Assembly: GCA_964481425.1 (NCBI GenBank)
Contig: CAYZTM010000018.1
Span: 19,270-83,269, forward strand
Source: MKUN01 sp964481425
GTDB lineage: Bacteria; Bacteroidota; Bacteroidia; Chitinophagales; Chitinophagaceae
Reading direction: 5' to 3'
Length of the DNA: 64,000 nt
A program made the translations under genes and the position numbers. A model generated the notes under the pieces. The model worked only from the letters and a program-made list of their open reading frames with translations. It was not told where the DNA came from and did no database searches. Every line of letters begins with the position of its first letter. Position 1 is the first letter of the stretch. Positions 16,831 through 26,074 of this stretch are shown piece after piece.

Positions 16831-18267
16831 ATGGAATTCAAGTTACTCAACAAAGCCTCAAAAAAGCACCAACTATATATTATTGACACCGAAAGTTCGC
16901 TGAAACAAATACCCGAACTTGGTAAGAATGAGATAGCCTATGCCAGGGCGGCCTTTAGCGATAACAGGGCCTTTGCTGCCATCAATCATTACAGCCATAC
17001 CCTGTTCATTTACCTGGTAAAGAGTAAAAATACCGACTGGCAAACAGCCGAGATGCTGCGCAAAGCAGGCGCAGAGCTGCAGGCTATGCTCAACAAGCAA
17101 AAGATAACCGAAATAACCCTCAACAACCTCTCCGGCACCGCGAGTGCAGCATACTACATAGCGGAAGGCCTTGCCCTAAGCTCCTACCAATTCCTCAAAT
17201 ACAAGACCGATGCAAAAAAGCAGGAATACAGCCTGGCTACCGTAAGCTTCGCACCTAAATCCGTTTCCGTCAAAGAACTGGAGCAGCTTTCTGTACTTAC
17301 CGATGCTGCCTATAAAGTGCGTACACTGGTAAACGAACCGCTCAACTTCCTGTCTGCCGTGCAACTGGCCAAAGAGATAGCCTACTTAGGCAAAGAAGCC
17401 GGCTTTAAAGTAACTACACTCAACAAAGCCCAGATAGAAAAAGAGAAGATGGGCGGGCTGCTGGCGGTCAACAGGGGCAGTAAAGAGCCTCCTACATTCA
17501 CGGTAATGGAGTACAAGCCATCCAAATCACTCAATAAGAAACCGATCGTTTTGGTAGGTAAAGGGGTGGTGTACGACACGGGCGGCCTGTCGCTGAAGCC
17601 GACAGCCAACTCAATGGACCGCATGAAAAGCGATATGAGCGGGGCAGCACTGGTAAGTGGCGCTATGTACGCCATTGCCAAACTGAAACTTCCCCTGCAC
17701 ATCATAGCCCTGGTACCCGCTACCGACAATCGCCCCGGCGAGACGGCCTACGTACCCGGCGATGTGATCACTATGTACAGCGGCTCATTTGTCGAAGTGC
17801 TGAATACCGATGCCGAAGGCCGTATGATACTCGCTGATGCATTGCACTGGGCCAAACGCTACAAGCCCGAACTGGTGGTAGATTTCGCAACCCTCACAGG
17901 TGCCGCATCGGCAGCAGTAGGCGAACATGGCATAGTATGCATGGGCACTGCGAACGACAATACCAAACAGGCATTCCGCGATAGCGGTTTCCGCCAGTAC
18001 GAGCGGCTGGTAGAGTATCCCTTGTGGGACGAATATGGCGATATGATAAAATCGGAAGTGGCAGACATAAAAAATGTGGGCGGCCCGACAGGCGGCGCAA
18101 TAACAGCCGGCAAGTTCCTCGAGCATTTCACAGATTATCCCTGGATGCATTTCGATATTGCCGGGGTATCCTTCGCTACTTCGCGCAAAGGCTACCAGTC
18201 TTATGGGGGCACAGCATATGGTCTGCGTATGCTGCTCGATTTCCTTTTGCATTATGGCAAGGTTTAA
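16831..18267 (+). CDS. Leucyl aminopeptidase family protein (M17)
   Basis: A 478-residue dinuclear-metal aminopeptidase. The C-terminal catalytic domain has VGKGVVYDTGGLSLKP, MKSDMSGAALVSGA and the M17 signature NTDAEGRMILADAL. Metal ligands and the catalytic Lys and Arg are all in place. The N-terminal ~170 residues form the less conserved macro-like domain. It acts in the cytosol on N-terminal leucine and similar residues. The start is the ATG at 16831, right after the promoter word; a frame extending 26 codons upstream overlaps the rsmA start and is unlikely. Confidence 0.95.
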   Translation: MEFKLLNKASKKHQLYIIDTESSLKQIPELGKNEIAYARAAFSDNRAFAAINHYSHTLFIYLVKSKNTDWQTAEMLRKAGAELQAMLNKQKITEITLNNLSGTASAAYYIAEGLALSSYQFLKYKTDAKKQEYSLATVSFAPKSVSVKELEQLSVLTDAAYKVRTLVNEPLNFLSAVQLAKEIAYLGKEAGFKVTTLNKAQIEKEKMGGLLAVNRGSKEPPTFTVMEYKPSKSLNKKPIVLVGKGVVYDTGGLSLKPTANSMDRMKSDMSGAALVSGAMYAIAKLKLPLHIIALVPATDNRPGETAYVPGDVITMYSGSFVEVLNTDAEGRMILADALHWAKRYKPELVVDFATLTGAASAAVGEHGIVCMGTANDNTKQAFRDSGFRQYERLVEYPLWDEYGDMIKSEVADIKNVGGPTGGAITAGKFLEHFTDYPWMHFDIAGVSFATSRKGYQSYGGTAYGLRMLLDFLLHYGKV

Positions 18268-18280
18268 TTAAAATTGCAAT

Positions 18281-18296
18281 GCCTGCCATGGCAGGC
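18281..18296 (+). terminator. Probable terminator after leucyl aminopeptidase
   Basis: GCCTGCCATGGCAGGC is a perfect 16-bp palindrome able to form a 6-bp stem with a CATG loop, followed by gtttgttt. It lies 14 bases past the stop codon. Confidence 0.55.
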
Positions 18297-18330
18297 GTTT
18301 GTTTAGCAGCATAAACAGTACATCAAGCAC

Positions 18331-19410
18331 ATGAACGACAAACCGATTATTGGCATAACCTGCGGCGACCTGAATGGTATAGGCCCCGAACTTATTATTA
18401 AGACCCTGTCCGACCACCGCATACTCGATATCTGCACCCCCGTGGTGTTCACATCCAACAAGGTGATCAATTTCTACCGCCGCCAGGTACCCGATAACCA
18501 GTTCAATTTCTCCAGCACAAAGGATTTTACAAAGCTCAACCCGAAGCAGGTCAACATCTTTACCTGCTGGGAAGAGGAAGTGCCCATCCAGCCGGGTGTG
18601 CTTACCGATATAGGCGGCAAATATGCCATACGCTCGCTCATGGTGGCTGCACAATGCCTTAAGGACGGCCAGCTCGATGGCCTCGTAACGGCGCCCATAC
18701 ACAAAGCCAATACCCAGTTACCGGATTTCCCCTATACAGGGCATACCCCTTTCCTGAAGGATAAATTCGGGGCAAAGGATGTTGTGATGTTACTGTATAG
18801 CGAGGTGCTCCGTGTGGCCCTCGTTACCGAGCACATACCCATAGCCAAAGTGGCTACTTCCATCACAAAAGAACTGTTGCAAACCAAGCTTAATATTCTT
18901 CGTGATTCGCTGGTGAAAGACTTTGGCATCGACAAGCCGCGGATCGCCGTGCTGGGCCTCAATCCCCACGCAGGTGATGACGGCCATATAGGCAATGAAG
19001 AGCAAACGATCATCAAGCCGGTAATTGATGCCATGCAGCAGCAGGGACACCTGGTTTACGGTCCTTATGGCGCCGATGCTTATTTTGCACACAGCAGCCA
19101 TCTTCAGTTCGATGCTACGCTGGCTATGTACCACGACCAGGGACTTATCCCCTTCAAAACACTGGCTGCAGGCGAAGGTGTGAATTATACTGCCGGGCTT
19201 CCCGTAGTGCGCACCTCACCCGACCATGGCACTGCATTCGACATTGCCGGCAAGAACCTCGCCGATACCACCTCGTTCTACCAGGCCATATTTGAATGCG
19301 TTGACCTCCTGAAACGTCGCTCGGAATATGCAGCAGCCACAGCCAATCCATTGCGCCGTGGTAAAATAGAAAAGGAAAGAGAAGGGGAAGGGGAAAAGAT
19401 AGAGGCTTAG
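18331..19410 (+). CDS. pdxA: 4-hydroxythreonine-4-phosphate dehydrogenase PdxA
   Basis: A 359-residue enzyme of the DXP-dependent pyridoxal phosphate pathway, which oxidises 4-phosphohydroxy-L-threonine with NAD. Signature parts are ITCGDLNGIGPELI, VTAPIHKAN, FPYTGHTPFL, LGLNPHAGDDG and the end motif MYHDQGLIPFKTL. The tail after residue ~340 is charged (KIEKEREGEGEKIEA) and beyond the usual length. The usual GDPAGIGPE is GDLNGIGPE here, as is frequent in Bacteroidota. Confidence 0.96.
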   Translation: MNDKPIIGITCGDLNGIGPELIIKTLSDHRILDICTPVVFTSNKVINFYRRQVPDNQFNFSSTKDFTKLNPKQVNIFTCWEEEVPIQPGVLTDIGGKYAIRSLMVAAQCLKDGQLDGLVTAPIHKANTQLPDFPYTGHTPFLKDKFGAKDVVMLLYSEVLRVALVTEHIPIAKVATSITKELLQTKLNILRDSLVKDFGIDKPRIAVLGLNPHAGDDGHIGNEEQTIIKPVIDAMQQQGHLVYGPYGADAYFAHSSHLQFDATLAMYHDQGLIPFKTLAAGEGVNYTAGLPVVRTSPDHGTAFDIAGKNLADTTSFYQAIFECVDLLKRRSEYAAATANPLRRGKIEKEREGEGEKIEA

Positions 19411-19418
19411 TTTACAGA

Positions 19419-19589
19419 TTATATCATCGTGAATTGAACCGGCAACATTGCCCGTAATTTTTTATCCGGGCCTATGGAAGATATATTGAAGATTAAAACA
19501 ACATCACCCACCTCAAGATTGTTTTTAAGGAAGCCTTTAATTTTAGCTGTGAAAAGCGGCCCCTTGTCACATTTTTTGCAAAAACTATT
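19419..19589 (-). pseudogene. Remnant of a GldM-family protein C-terminus
   Basis: On the minus strand, 56 codons are open from 19589 down to a TAA at 19419-19421, with no start codon and a TGA directly upstream. The translation contains CDKGPLFTAKIKGFL, VGDVVLIFNI and GPDKKLRAMLPVQFTMI. This resembles the end of Bacteroidota GldM-like proteins (GP-x-F ... GD/GS-x-I-x-F-x-x-I-x-x-x-GPDG-x-x-R). It is in a different frame from the gene at 19606. I read it as the decayed end of a GldM C-terminal-domain gene. Confidence 0.4.
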
Positions 19590-19605
19590 TCATTTCCCCT
19601 CACTG

Positions 19606-20073
19606 CTACTTGATATTCTTCTCTTTTTTATAGTAGATAGTAACTACTTCATCATAAAGAGGATGATATCCTTTTAAGCAAAATGAATTTCTAGACAGGA
19701 AACGCAAATCCATATCATATTTCCCATTGTTTGTGCAAAAAGCAACATTATAAATACACTTTCCTAAAACCTTCTTAATGTGGAAATAATCTGGACATGA
19801 GTTATAATGAATCGAATACTTTTTCTTACCTCTATCCCGCACATATACCTTACGTCCTAACACGTAAAATATGCCGCCGGAATTTCCGCACGGATCAGAC
19901 TTTTCAGTAATGATTGCTATATATTCATCATTCAGGCTCCGCCATGTCGAATCTCTTCCTACGATCTTGTCGATGTACCACCAACCCTTTGGTAATTGTG
20001 TTAGATTCCACTGGGCTTTTACACCGCTATAGCATAATAACACGGCAAATAAAACCCAATATCTCAGTTGCAT
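19606..20073 (-). CDS. Secreted protein of unknown function
   Basis: A 155-residue protein with a clear signal peptide (YWVLFAVLLCYSGVKAQ). The mature part is rich in aromatic and basic residues and has several cysteines (PCGNSGG, NSCPDY, GKCIYN, AFCTN, SFCLKG), which could form disulfides in the periplasm. I do not recognise a family. The AT content is higher than in the neighbours, and a GldM-like remnant lies just downstream, so this small block may be a recent or decaying insertion. It stands alone between pdxA and a peptidase of the opposite strand. Confidence 0.6.
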   Translation of the reverse strand: MQLRYWVLFAVLLCYSGVKAQWNLTQLPKGWWYIDKIVGRDSTWRSLNDEYIAIITEKSDPCGNSGGIFYVLGRKVYVRDRGKKKYSIHYNSCPDYFHIKKVLGKCIYNVAFCTNNGKYDMDLRFLSRNSFCLKGYHPLYDEVVTIYYKKEKNIK

Positions 20074-20129
20074 ATTTATAGGCTATGTAGCTCTTAATAA
20101 AAGTAATAAAAATCTATCAACCTAATACC

Positions 20130-20137
20130 TACCTTTG
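20130..20137 (+). promoter_or_regulatory. -7 element (TACCTTTG) of the M16 peptidase gene
   Basis: TACCTTTG fits the Bacteroidota consensus and is followed by four bases (acgc) before ATG 20142. Confidence 0.55.
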
Positions 20138-20141
20138 ACGC

Positions 20142-21389
20142 ATGTTACAATTCGACCGATTTACGCTTGAGAACGGATTAAAAGTTATCGTACACCACGA
20201 CGAGACAACCCCTATGATCGCGGTAAACATCTTGTACGATGTAGGCGCTCGCGATGAAGATCCCGAACGTACGGGTTTCGCCCACCTTTTCGAGCACCTG
20301 ATGTTCGGCGGCTCTATCAATATCCCCGAATATGATGAGCCCCTGCAAATGGCCGGCGGTGAGAACAATGCCTACACTACCAACGACCTCACCAACTACT
20401 ATGTTCAGCTGCCACTTAAAAATATTGAAACGGCCTTCTGGCTCGAGAGCGATCGCATGCTCTCACTGGGCTTTAGCGAAAAAAGCCTCGATGTGCAGCG
20501 CAAGGTGGTAAGTGAGGAGTTTAAAGAACACTACCTCAATAAACCATACGGCAATGCATGGGACCACATGCGGGCCCTCGCATACACAGCCCACCCCTAC
20601 CGCTGGATGACAATTGGCAAAGAACTGAAGCACATTGAGGAAGCCCAGCTCAGCGACGTGAAGAACTTTTTCTTCAAACATTACCGCCCTGTCAATGCCA
20701 TATTATGCGTTGCCGGCAATATTACTACCGAAGAGGTGAAACAAATGGCCGAAAAATGGTTCGGCCCCATACCTGCGGGGGAAAAATACATCCGTAAGGT
20801 ACCCGCCGAACCGCGGCAACAGGCGGCAAGGGCAGAAACAGTATATGCCGACGTACCCCTTGATGCGCTGTATAAGGCCTGGCATATCGATGAACGCCTT
20901 GCTCCCGGTTACTATGCAGCCGATCTCATTACCGAGATAATGGGCAACGGCTATGCATCCAGGCTATACCAGAAATTAGTGAAAGAAGAACAACTGTTCA
21001 GCAATATAAGCTGCTACCAGACCGGCAGCATTGACCCCGGCCTGCTGGTGGTGGAAGGGAAAGTAGTGGAAGGCAAAAGTATTGAAGATGCTAACGCTGC
21101 GGTAGAACGCGAAATGCAACTGCTTATCGACCAAGGCATTAGTGATGTAGAACTGGAGAAAGCTAAAAATAAGATAGAGGCCATGATAGAATTCGAAGAC
21201 ATGGCCCTCCTCTCCCGCGCCAACAACCTTGCCTTTTACGAACTGTTGGGCGATGCAAACCTGATAAACGATGAACTGGACCGTTACCGGGCCATCACGC
21301 CTGCCATGCTGCAGGAAACGGCAGCCAAAGTACTCCGCAGCGAGAACAGCAATACCTTATTTTACAGGAAAAAGACAGCAGTTAACTAA
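20142..21389 (+). CDS. M16-family zinc metallopeptidase
   Basis: A 415-residue insulinase-family peptidase. The inverted zinc motif HxxEH is H48-L-F-E-H52, and the third ligand is a glutamate in VVSEEFKEH near residue 126. The C-terminal half is the second, non-catalytic M16 domain, which closes the chamber. No signal peptide is seen, so it is probably cytosolic and acts on peptides. Many Bacteroidota M16 genes come as catalytic/non-catalytic pairs; here there is only one protein. The nitronate monooxygenase gene follows nine bases later and probably shares the transcript. Confidence 0.93.
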   Translation: MLQFDRFTLENGLKVIVHHDETTPMIAVNILYDVGARDEDPERTGFAHLFEHLMFGGSINIPEYDEPLQMAGGENNAYTTNDLTNYYVQLPLKNIETAFWLESDRMLSLGFSEKSLDVQRKVVSEEFKEHYLNKPYGNAWDHMRALAYTAHPYRWMTIGKELKHIEEAQLSDVKNFFFKHYRPVNAILCVAGNITTEEVKQMAEKWFGPIPAGEKYIRKVPAEPRQQAARAETVYADVPLDALYKAWHIDERLAPGYYAADLITEIMGNGYASRLYQKLVKEEQLFSNISCYQTGSIDPGLLVVEGKVVEGKSIEDANAAVEREMQLLIDQGISDVELEKAKNKIEAMIEFEDMALLSRANNLAFYELLGDANLINDELDRYRAITPAMLQETAAKVLRSENSNTLFYRKKTAVN

Positions 21390-21397
21390 CACGCCCC

Positions 21398-22378
21398 ATG
21401 CTTTTTGAAGGAAAATTCACTGCCGACCATTCAGCTTTCGACAACCGCATTACACAGCTTTTCGGTATCCGGTATCCCATCATACAGGCCGGTATGATCT
21501 GGGCTTCCGGCTGGCGCCTGGCATCTGCCGTAAGCAACGCCGGGGGTCTGGGCCTCATTGGCGCAGGCAGCATGTACCCCGAAGTACTGCGTGAGCACAT
21601 ACAAAAATGCAAACAGGCAACATCGAAGCCTTTTGGTGTTAACCTGCCGCTTCTTTATCCCGATATCGACAAGCACGTAGCTGTGATACTGGAAGAAAAG
21701 GTGCCTATAGTTTTTACCTCAGCAGGTAACCCCAAAACATGGACCTCAAAATTCAAAGAGCAGGGCATTAAAGTCGTACACGTAGTATCAAGCGCCAAAT
21801 TCGCAAAGAAAAGTGAGGACGCAGGGGTTGATGCAGTAGTGGCCGAAGGCTTTGAGGCAGGCGGGCACAATGGCCGCGAGGAGACCACTACGCTCTGCCT
21901 TATCCCTGCCGTAAGGCAGGCCATTTCAATCCCCCTCATAGCAGCAGGTGGTATCGCCACAGGCCGGGCCATGTATGCCATGATGGCCCTCGGTGCCGAG
22001 GGGGTGCAAATGGGTAGCCGTTTTGTATGCAGCCCCGAGGCCTCAAGCAGCCCGGCCTTCAAAGAAGCCGTGATCACTGCCGCCGAGGGCGATACCATAC
22101 TCACGCTTAAAAAGCTCACTCCCGTCCGTGTTATCAGGAATGAGTTCTATCGCCAGGTGCAGCAGGCCGAGGATAGCTGCACAGATGTAGCCGGCCTTAC
22201 CGACCTCCTGGGCCGCGCGCGTGCCAAGAAGGGCATGTTCGAAGGCGATATGAATGAAGGCGAGCTGGAAATAGGACAGGTGAGCAGCATCATAAACGAG
22301 ATAAAACCCGCAGCAGGTATAGTCGCCGAAGTGTGGGCCGAATTCCTGGCAACGGCGCAAAGTCCATTTCAGTTCTAA
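21398..22378 (+). CDS. Nitronate monooxygenase-like flavin oxidoreductase
   Basis: A 326-residue FMN-binding TIM barrel of the NMO/2-nitropropane dioxygenase family. Typical segments are RYPIIQAGMIWASG, VSNAGGLGLIGAGSM, AEGFEAGGHNGREETT and IAAGGIATGRAMYAMMALGAEGVQ (phosphate binding). The usual histidine of NMO is in the GGHNG region. Relatives oxidise alkyl nitronates or reduce quinones, or serve as FabK-type enoyl reductases; FabK is possible but the neighbourhood gives no support. It is in an operon with the M16 peptidase. Confidence 0.88.
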   Translation: MLFEGKFTADHSAFDNRITQLFGIRYPIIQAGMIWASGWRLASAVSNAGGLGLIGAGSMYPEVLREHIQKCKQATSKPFGVNLPLLYPDIDKHVAVILEEKVPIVFTSAGNPKTWTSKFKEQGIKVVHVVSSAKFAKKSEDAGVDAVVAEGFEAGGHNGREETTTLCLIPAVRQAISIPLIAAGGIATGRAMYAMMALGAEGVQMGSRFVCSPEASSSPAFKEAVITAAEGDTILTLKKLTPVRVIRNEFYRQVQQAEDSCTDVAGLTDLLGRARAKKGMFEGDMNEGELEIGQVSSIINEIKPAAGIVAEVWAEFLATAQSPFQF

Positions 22379-22432
22379 AAATACTATCATAGATAGCCCT
22401 CCTACTTTAGCTCATTATTAATAACTTGCAGT

Positions 22433-22843
22433 ATGAAGAGATCCATACTTCTTTTACTGCTATTGTGTTATACCCTTGCACTCCGTGCACAGCAAAGACA
22501 ATACACGGAGCAGGATTATGCCCGTGATCCCGTATGGATAGATATGATGGACGATACGACGGCTAATTATTTTGAAGCGGAGAAGGCTTATAAAATATAT
22601 TGGCAACATCACGATTTCCCGGGTGGTGAACATGATATCATCGGCGAACATGCCGAACGCGAAAAGATCCCCTCCAAACGAAAACAAAGGAAGATACAAC
22701 AGAACGATAAAATGCGCATGGCGGTAAAAAAGTATGAGCATTGGCATATGCGTATGCTTCCTTACGTACAGGAGGATGGCCGCATACTGACACCCTCACA
22801 ACGCCTTGCCCTTTTTGAAGCCCAAAAGAACAAAACCAAATAA
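22433..22843 (+). CDS. Small secreted protein of unknown function
   Basis: A 136-residue protein with a signal peptide (LLLLLLCYTLALRAQ). The mature part is strongly charged, with YTEQDYARDPVWIDMMDD and a basic stretch around KIPSKRKQRK. I do not recognise a family. Its stop codon directly abuts the ATG of the T9SS cargo gene, so the two are cotranscribed and may act together at the cell surface. Confidence 0.7.
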   Translation: MKRSILLLLLLCYTLALRAQQRQYTEQDYARDPVWIDMMDDTTANYFEAEKAYKIYWQHHDFPGGEHDIIGEHAEREKIPSKRKQRKIQQNDKMRMAVKKYEHWHMRMLPYVQEDGRILTPSQRLALFEAQKNKTK

Positions 22844-25800
22844 ATGAGATCAGAGAGGCTGTTATTCACATTATTTGCCCTTGTCCTGTCCTTAGGCGGC
22901 AAGGCGCAGCCTGCTATGGGCACATGGAGCAATACAGGCCCCGTACCTTTTCCCGTTAATGTAAGCGGCCAGGTACATGGCATAGGTCGTGTATGCCAGG
23001 TGAAATTTAGCCCTACTGATCCACAAAAAGTATATGCAGTAAGTGCATCGGGCGGTCTGTACATCAGTAACGACAATGGGCAGACCTGGACGGTGACACC
23101 GGGAACAGAGACCATGCCAACCACAGCCTGCGCCTCGGTTTGTATTGATTATACGAACGACCAGGTAATGTACCTCTCCACCGGCGACCCTAATTACTAT
23201 TATGCCGATTACGGTATTTATAAGACAACGAATGGCGGCCTCACATGGAATCCCGTGACAACGAATATCGGTTTCCGTATGGCCCTTGAGATGATCATGG
23301 ACCCTACGAACAACAATACCATTGTAGCGGCCACCAACAATGGCATTTGGAAGACCACCAATGGCGGTAGTAGCTGGACACAGACACACACAGGCGGTTC
23401 TTTCCGTGATATGAAGCTGGTACCGGGCAGCCACAAAACATTATATGCGGTTACTGCCACTCAATTCTACCGGAGCATCGACTTTGGCGACACATGGACG
23501 CAAATAAGCACCGGCCTCACCATACCGGCAGGCAATGGCGGATTGCGCCTTGCGGTAAGTGCAGCCGACACTAATGTAGTATATGTAAGCACTACCGGCG
23601 GCAACGGTGTCATCAACAGGTCCGATGACCGGGGAACGAACTTTACTACTGTTTATAACAGCAACACGCAATGCCTCGTTTGCTACGACGACAACCCGGC
23701 ATCGGGCTCACAGGGCAACTACAACTTTGGCCTGGCAGCCAACCCGCAGAATGCAAATGAACTGCTGCTTGTAGCGCACTGCGTATGGCGCTCTACCGAT
23801 GGTGGGGTTAACTGGAGCAAGCGTACCAGTTGGTGGAACGAATGCCACACCGACATGCATCAAATACAGTGGAACCCATACAACAACAGTCAGCGCTTCA
23901 ATGCCAACGATGGTGGTGTATGGATGTCGACCGATACACTGGCTACTGCATGGTCGCCACGCAGCGATGGCATTGCTGCTACTGAGATATATCATGCAGC
24001 ACAGAGCCCCCTGCTGCGGCAAATGGTCAGCATCGGGACACAAGATAACGGAGAACTCTACTATGACAACATTTGGAAATGCAACCGTGGCGGCGACTGG
24101 GGTACCAAATGCCGTTTCGACTACCTGGATAATGCATCAGTCTATTACCTTAGCTCCGGCGATAGGAGAGACCTCCTCCCGCTTGGTGGCGACCATTCCT
24201 TCAATAGCCCATTCGACCCCACGAACAGTTCGGATATAGAGTTCCTGCCTAATATGCACAATATTGCCTTTGCCGGCAATGACACCATCTGGCGCAGCAG
24301 CGATATTGACAACACTTCTCCTACATGGACACAACTATACATTACAGGAGAAACCATGAGGGATATCGAGTCCTGCCACGCAGACAGTAATATCCTTTAT
24401 GTGGTCACAAACAGCGGGCACATATACAGGAGCGATAATGCCCTGGCGGCAAGCCCCTCGTTTACCATGCTGAATACGCCTTCAGGCACAGCAGCTACGG
24501 CCAGCCTTGCTACCGATAAACAGGACAAGAACATAGTGTACCTCACTTGTGGCCAGTATATTTACCGCTCCTCAGACAAAGGGCTTAACTGGACCAATAT
24601 CACACTAAACCTGCCTTCATACAATATTATCGGCGTACTCTCCGACGATTATTCCACTACGGAGAGGCTATTTGTTTGCCTGGGCAATTACGTCTATTAC
24701 AAAGACAATACAATGGCGAACTGGACACTCACCAATGGCCTGCCTACTATCCCCAACATCAGCGACTTTATGATATACAATGACGGTACTGCAGCTAGCA
24801 TTTTGCGCTTGTCAACTTACGGTCGGGGTGTATGGGAATGTAACATCCAGAACAACCTGTTGCCGATAGGCGACTTCTCTGCCGACAAGCAGTATATATG
24901 CCCGGGTGATACTGTGCATTTTATTAAGCACGTCTACGGCAACGTTACCTCCTTTGTCTGGCTGCTCCCTGGCGGTTCGCCCAATCCATCTGCTGCCGAT
25001 AGCCCCGTCGTAGTGTATAATACACCCGGCACTTATGATGCTTCCCTCGTGGTGAACGGCGTTACAGGCTCCGACACCATCCTGAAACATAATTACATAG
25101 TAGTATCACAAGGCTCGCCCACATCCATACAGGAGGGCTTTGAGGCCAATACCTTCCCGCCCGTAGAATGGTCCTTGCGCTCCAACGGTGGTAATTGGCA
25201 GCATGTGGATAGTGTCGGTGGTTTTGGCCTGAGTACACACTCGGCATTTTTCGACAACTATAATTATGATGCAGGCGGCAAACATGATGCGCTCGTAGCG
25301 CCAAAGGCAGATCTTACCAATGCCGATTCAGCATTCGTCACTTTCGATGTCGCCTATGCGCCATACAGTGCCGCATATCCCGATAGTCTCCTCGTACAAT
25401 TATCTACCGATTGTGGCCACACCTATGCACCTGTATATGTAAAAAGCGGGGATACACTTGCCACCGCACCGGCTACAGGGGGCTATTTTGTGCCCACAGC
25501 AGCACAGTGGCGCAAAGACACCATATCGCTCAATGCATGGCTCGGCAACAGTACCCAATTATCTTTCGAAAATATTGGCCATTATGGCAATGCCCTCTAT
25601 CTCGACAATGTAAACATCGTGATATACCCCCACCCGGTAAATGTAAACAGGACTGAGACAGGAACTGTGGTGCGCGTTTACCCTAACCCCAGCAAAGGTA
25701 TCTTTACATTGAGTGTAAAGGGCCTTGCATCAGAAACAGTGACACTAAGCTGTTACAACATGACCGGGGCATTGATAAGCCGCAGCACCCTCGCAACGCC

Positions 25801-25915
25801 TGGCGGCACAGGCAATACCACCCTCGATATGTCAGAATACCCCCGTGGCATCTACCAGCTTAACCTTGAAACTGCTTCAGGGCAGCATTACACACAGAAG
25901 CTGATACTTGAATAA
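22844..25915 (+). CDS. T9SS cargo protein with BNR repeats, PKD and choice-of-anchor J domains
   Basis: A 1,023-residue secreted protein. After a signal peptide (LSLGGKAQP) come about eight Asp-box repeats of the S-x-D-x-G-x-T-W type (SNDNGQTWT, TTNGGLTWN, SIDFGDTWT, STDGGVNWS, SSDKGLNWT) that form a sortilin/sialidase-like propeller to ~residue 665. A PKD domain follows at ~670-755 (FSADKQYICPGDTVHF), then a choice-of-anchor J (MAM-like) domain at ~760-925 and a T9SS type A sorting domain at the end (VYPNPSKGIFTLSV ... YTQKLILE). It is exported to the surface by the T9SS. Catalytic sialidase residues are not evident, so binding or adhesion is as likely as hydrolysis. Confidence 0.9.
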   Translation: MRSERLLFTLFALVLSLGGKAQPAMGTWSNTGPVPFPVNVSGQVHGIGRVCQVKFSPTDPQKVYAVSASGGLYISNDNGQTWTVTPGTETMPTTACASVCIDYTNDQVMYLSTGDPNYYYADYGIYKTTNGGLTWNPVTTNIGFRMALEMIMDPTNNNTIVAATNNGIWKTTNGGSSWTQTHTGGSFRDMKLVPGSHKTLYAVTATQFYRSIDFGDTWTQISTGLTIPAGNGGLRLAVSAADTNVVYVSTTGGNGVINRSDDRGTNFTTVYNSNTQCLVCYDDNPASGSQGNYNFGLAANPQNANELLLVAHCVWRSTDGGVNWSKRTSWWNECHTDMHQIQWNPYNNSQRFNANDGGVWMSTDTLATAWSPRSDGIAATEIYHAAQSPLLRQMVSIGTQDNGELYYDNIWKCNRGGDWGTKCRFDYLDNASVYYLSSGDRRDLLPLGGDHSFNSPFDPTNSSDIEFLPNMHNIAFAGNDTIWRSSDIDNTSPTWTQLYITGETMRDIESCHADSNILYVVTNSGHIYRSDNALAASPSFTMLNTPSGTAATASLATDKQDKNIVYLTCGQYIYRSSDKGLNWTNITLNLPSYNIIGVLSDDYSTTERLFVCLGNYVYYKDNTMANWTLTNGLPTIPNISDFMIYNDGTAASILRLSTYGRGVWECNIQNNLLPIGDFSADKQYICPGDTVHFIKHVYGNVTSFVWLLPGGSPNPSAADSPVVVYNTPGTYDASLVVNGVTGSDTILKHNYIVVSQGSPTSIQEGFEANTFPPVEWSLRSNGGNWQHVDSVGGFGLSTHSAFFDNYNYDAGGKHDALVAPKADLTNADSAFVTFDVAYAPYSAAYPDSLLVQLSTDCGHTYAPVYVKSGDTLATAPATGGYFVPTAAQWRKDTISLNAWLGNSTQLSFENIGHYGNALYLDNVNIVIYPHPVNVNRTETGTVVRVYPNPSKGIFTLSVKGLASETVTLSCYNMTGALISRSTLATPGGTGNTTLDMSEYPRGIYQLNLETASGQHYTQKLILE

Positions 25916-26074
25916 GGAACAGCTTTACTCTTCCAGGTTCTCGACTATTAGCAGTCCCGTTTGGACAAAAGTTCACACGACAAGCCCCAAATCCCATCGG
26001 GACAGCATACCTGTCATACACTATGACCGTTAAAAAACTTTTTACTTTTGAATTTTGCTTTTTGACTTATAAGC

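Noticed and set aside
25916..26074. T-rich stretch with CTTTTTACTTTTG and CTTTTTGACTT words considered as a repeat array
   Set aside because: The words are too short and irregular; it is best read as low-complexity sequence after the T9SS cargo gene.
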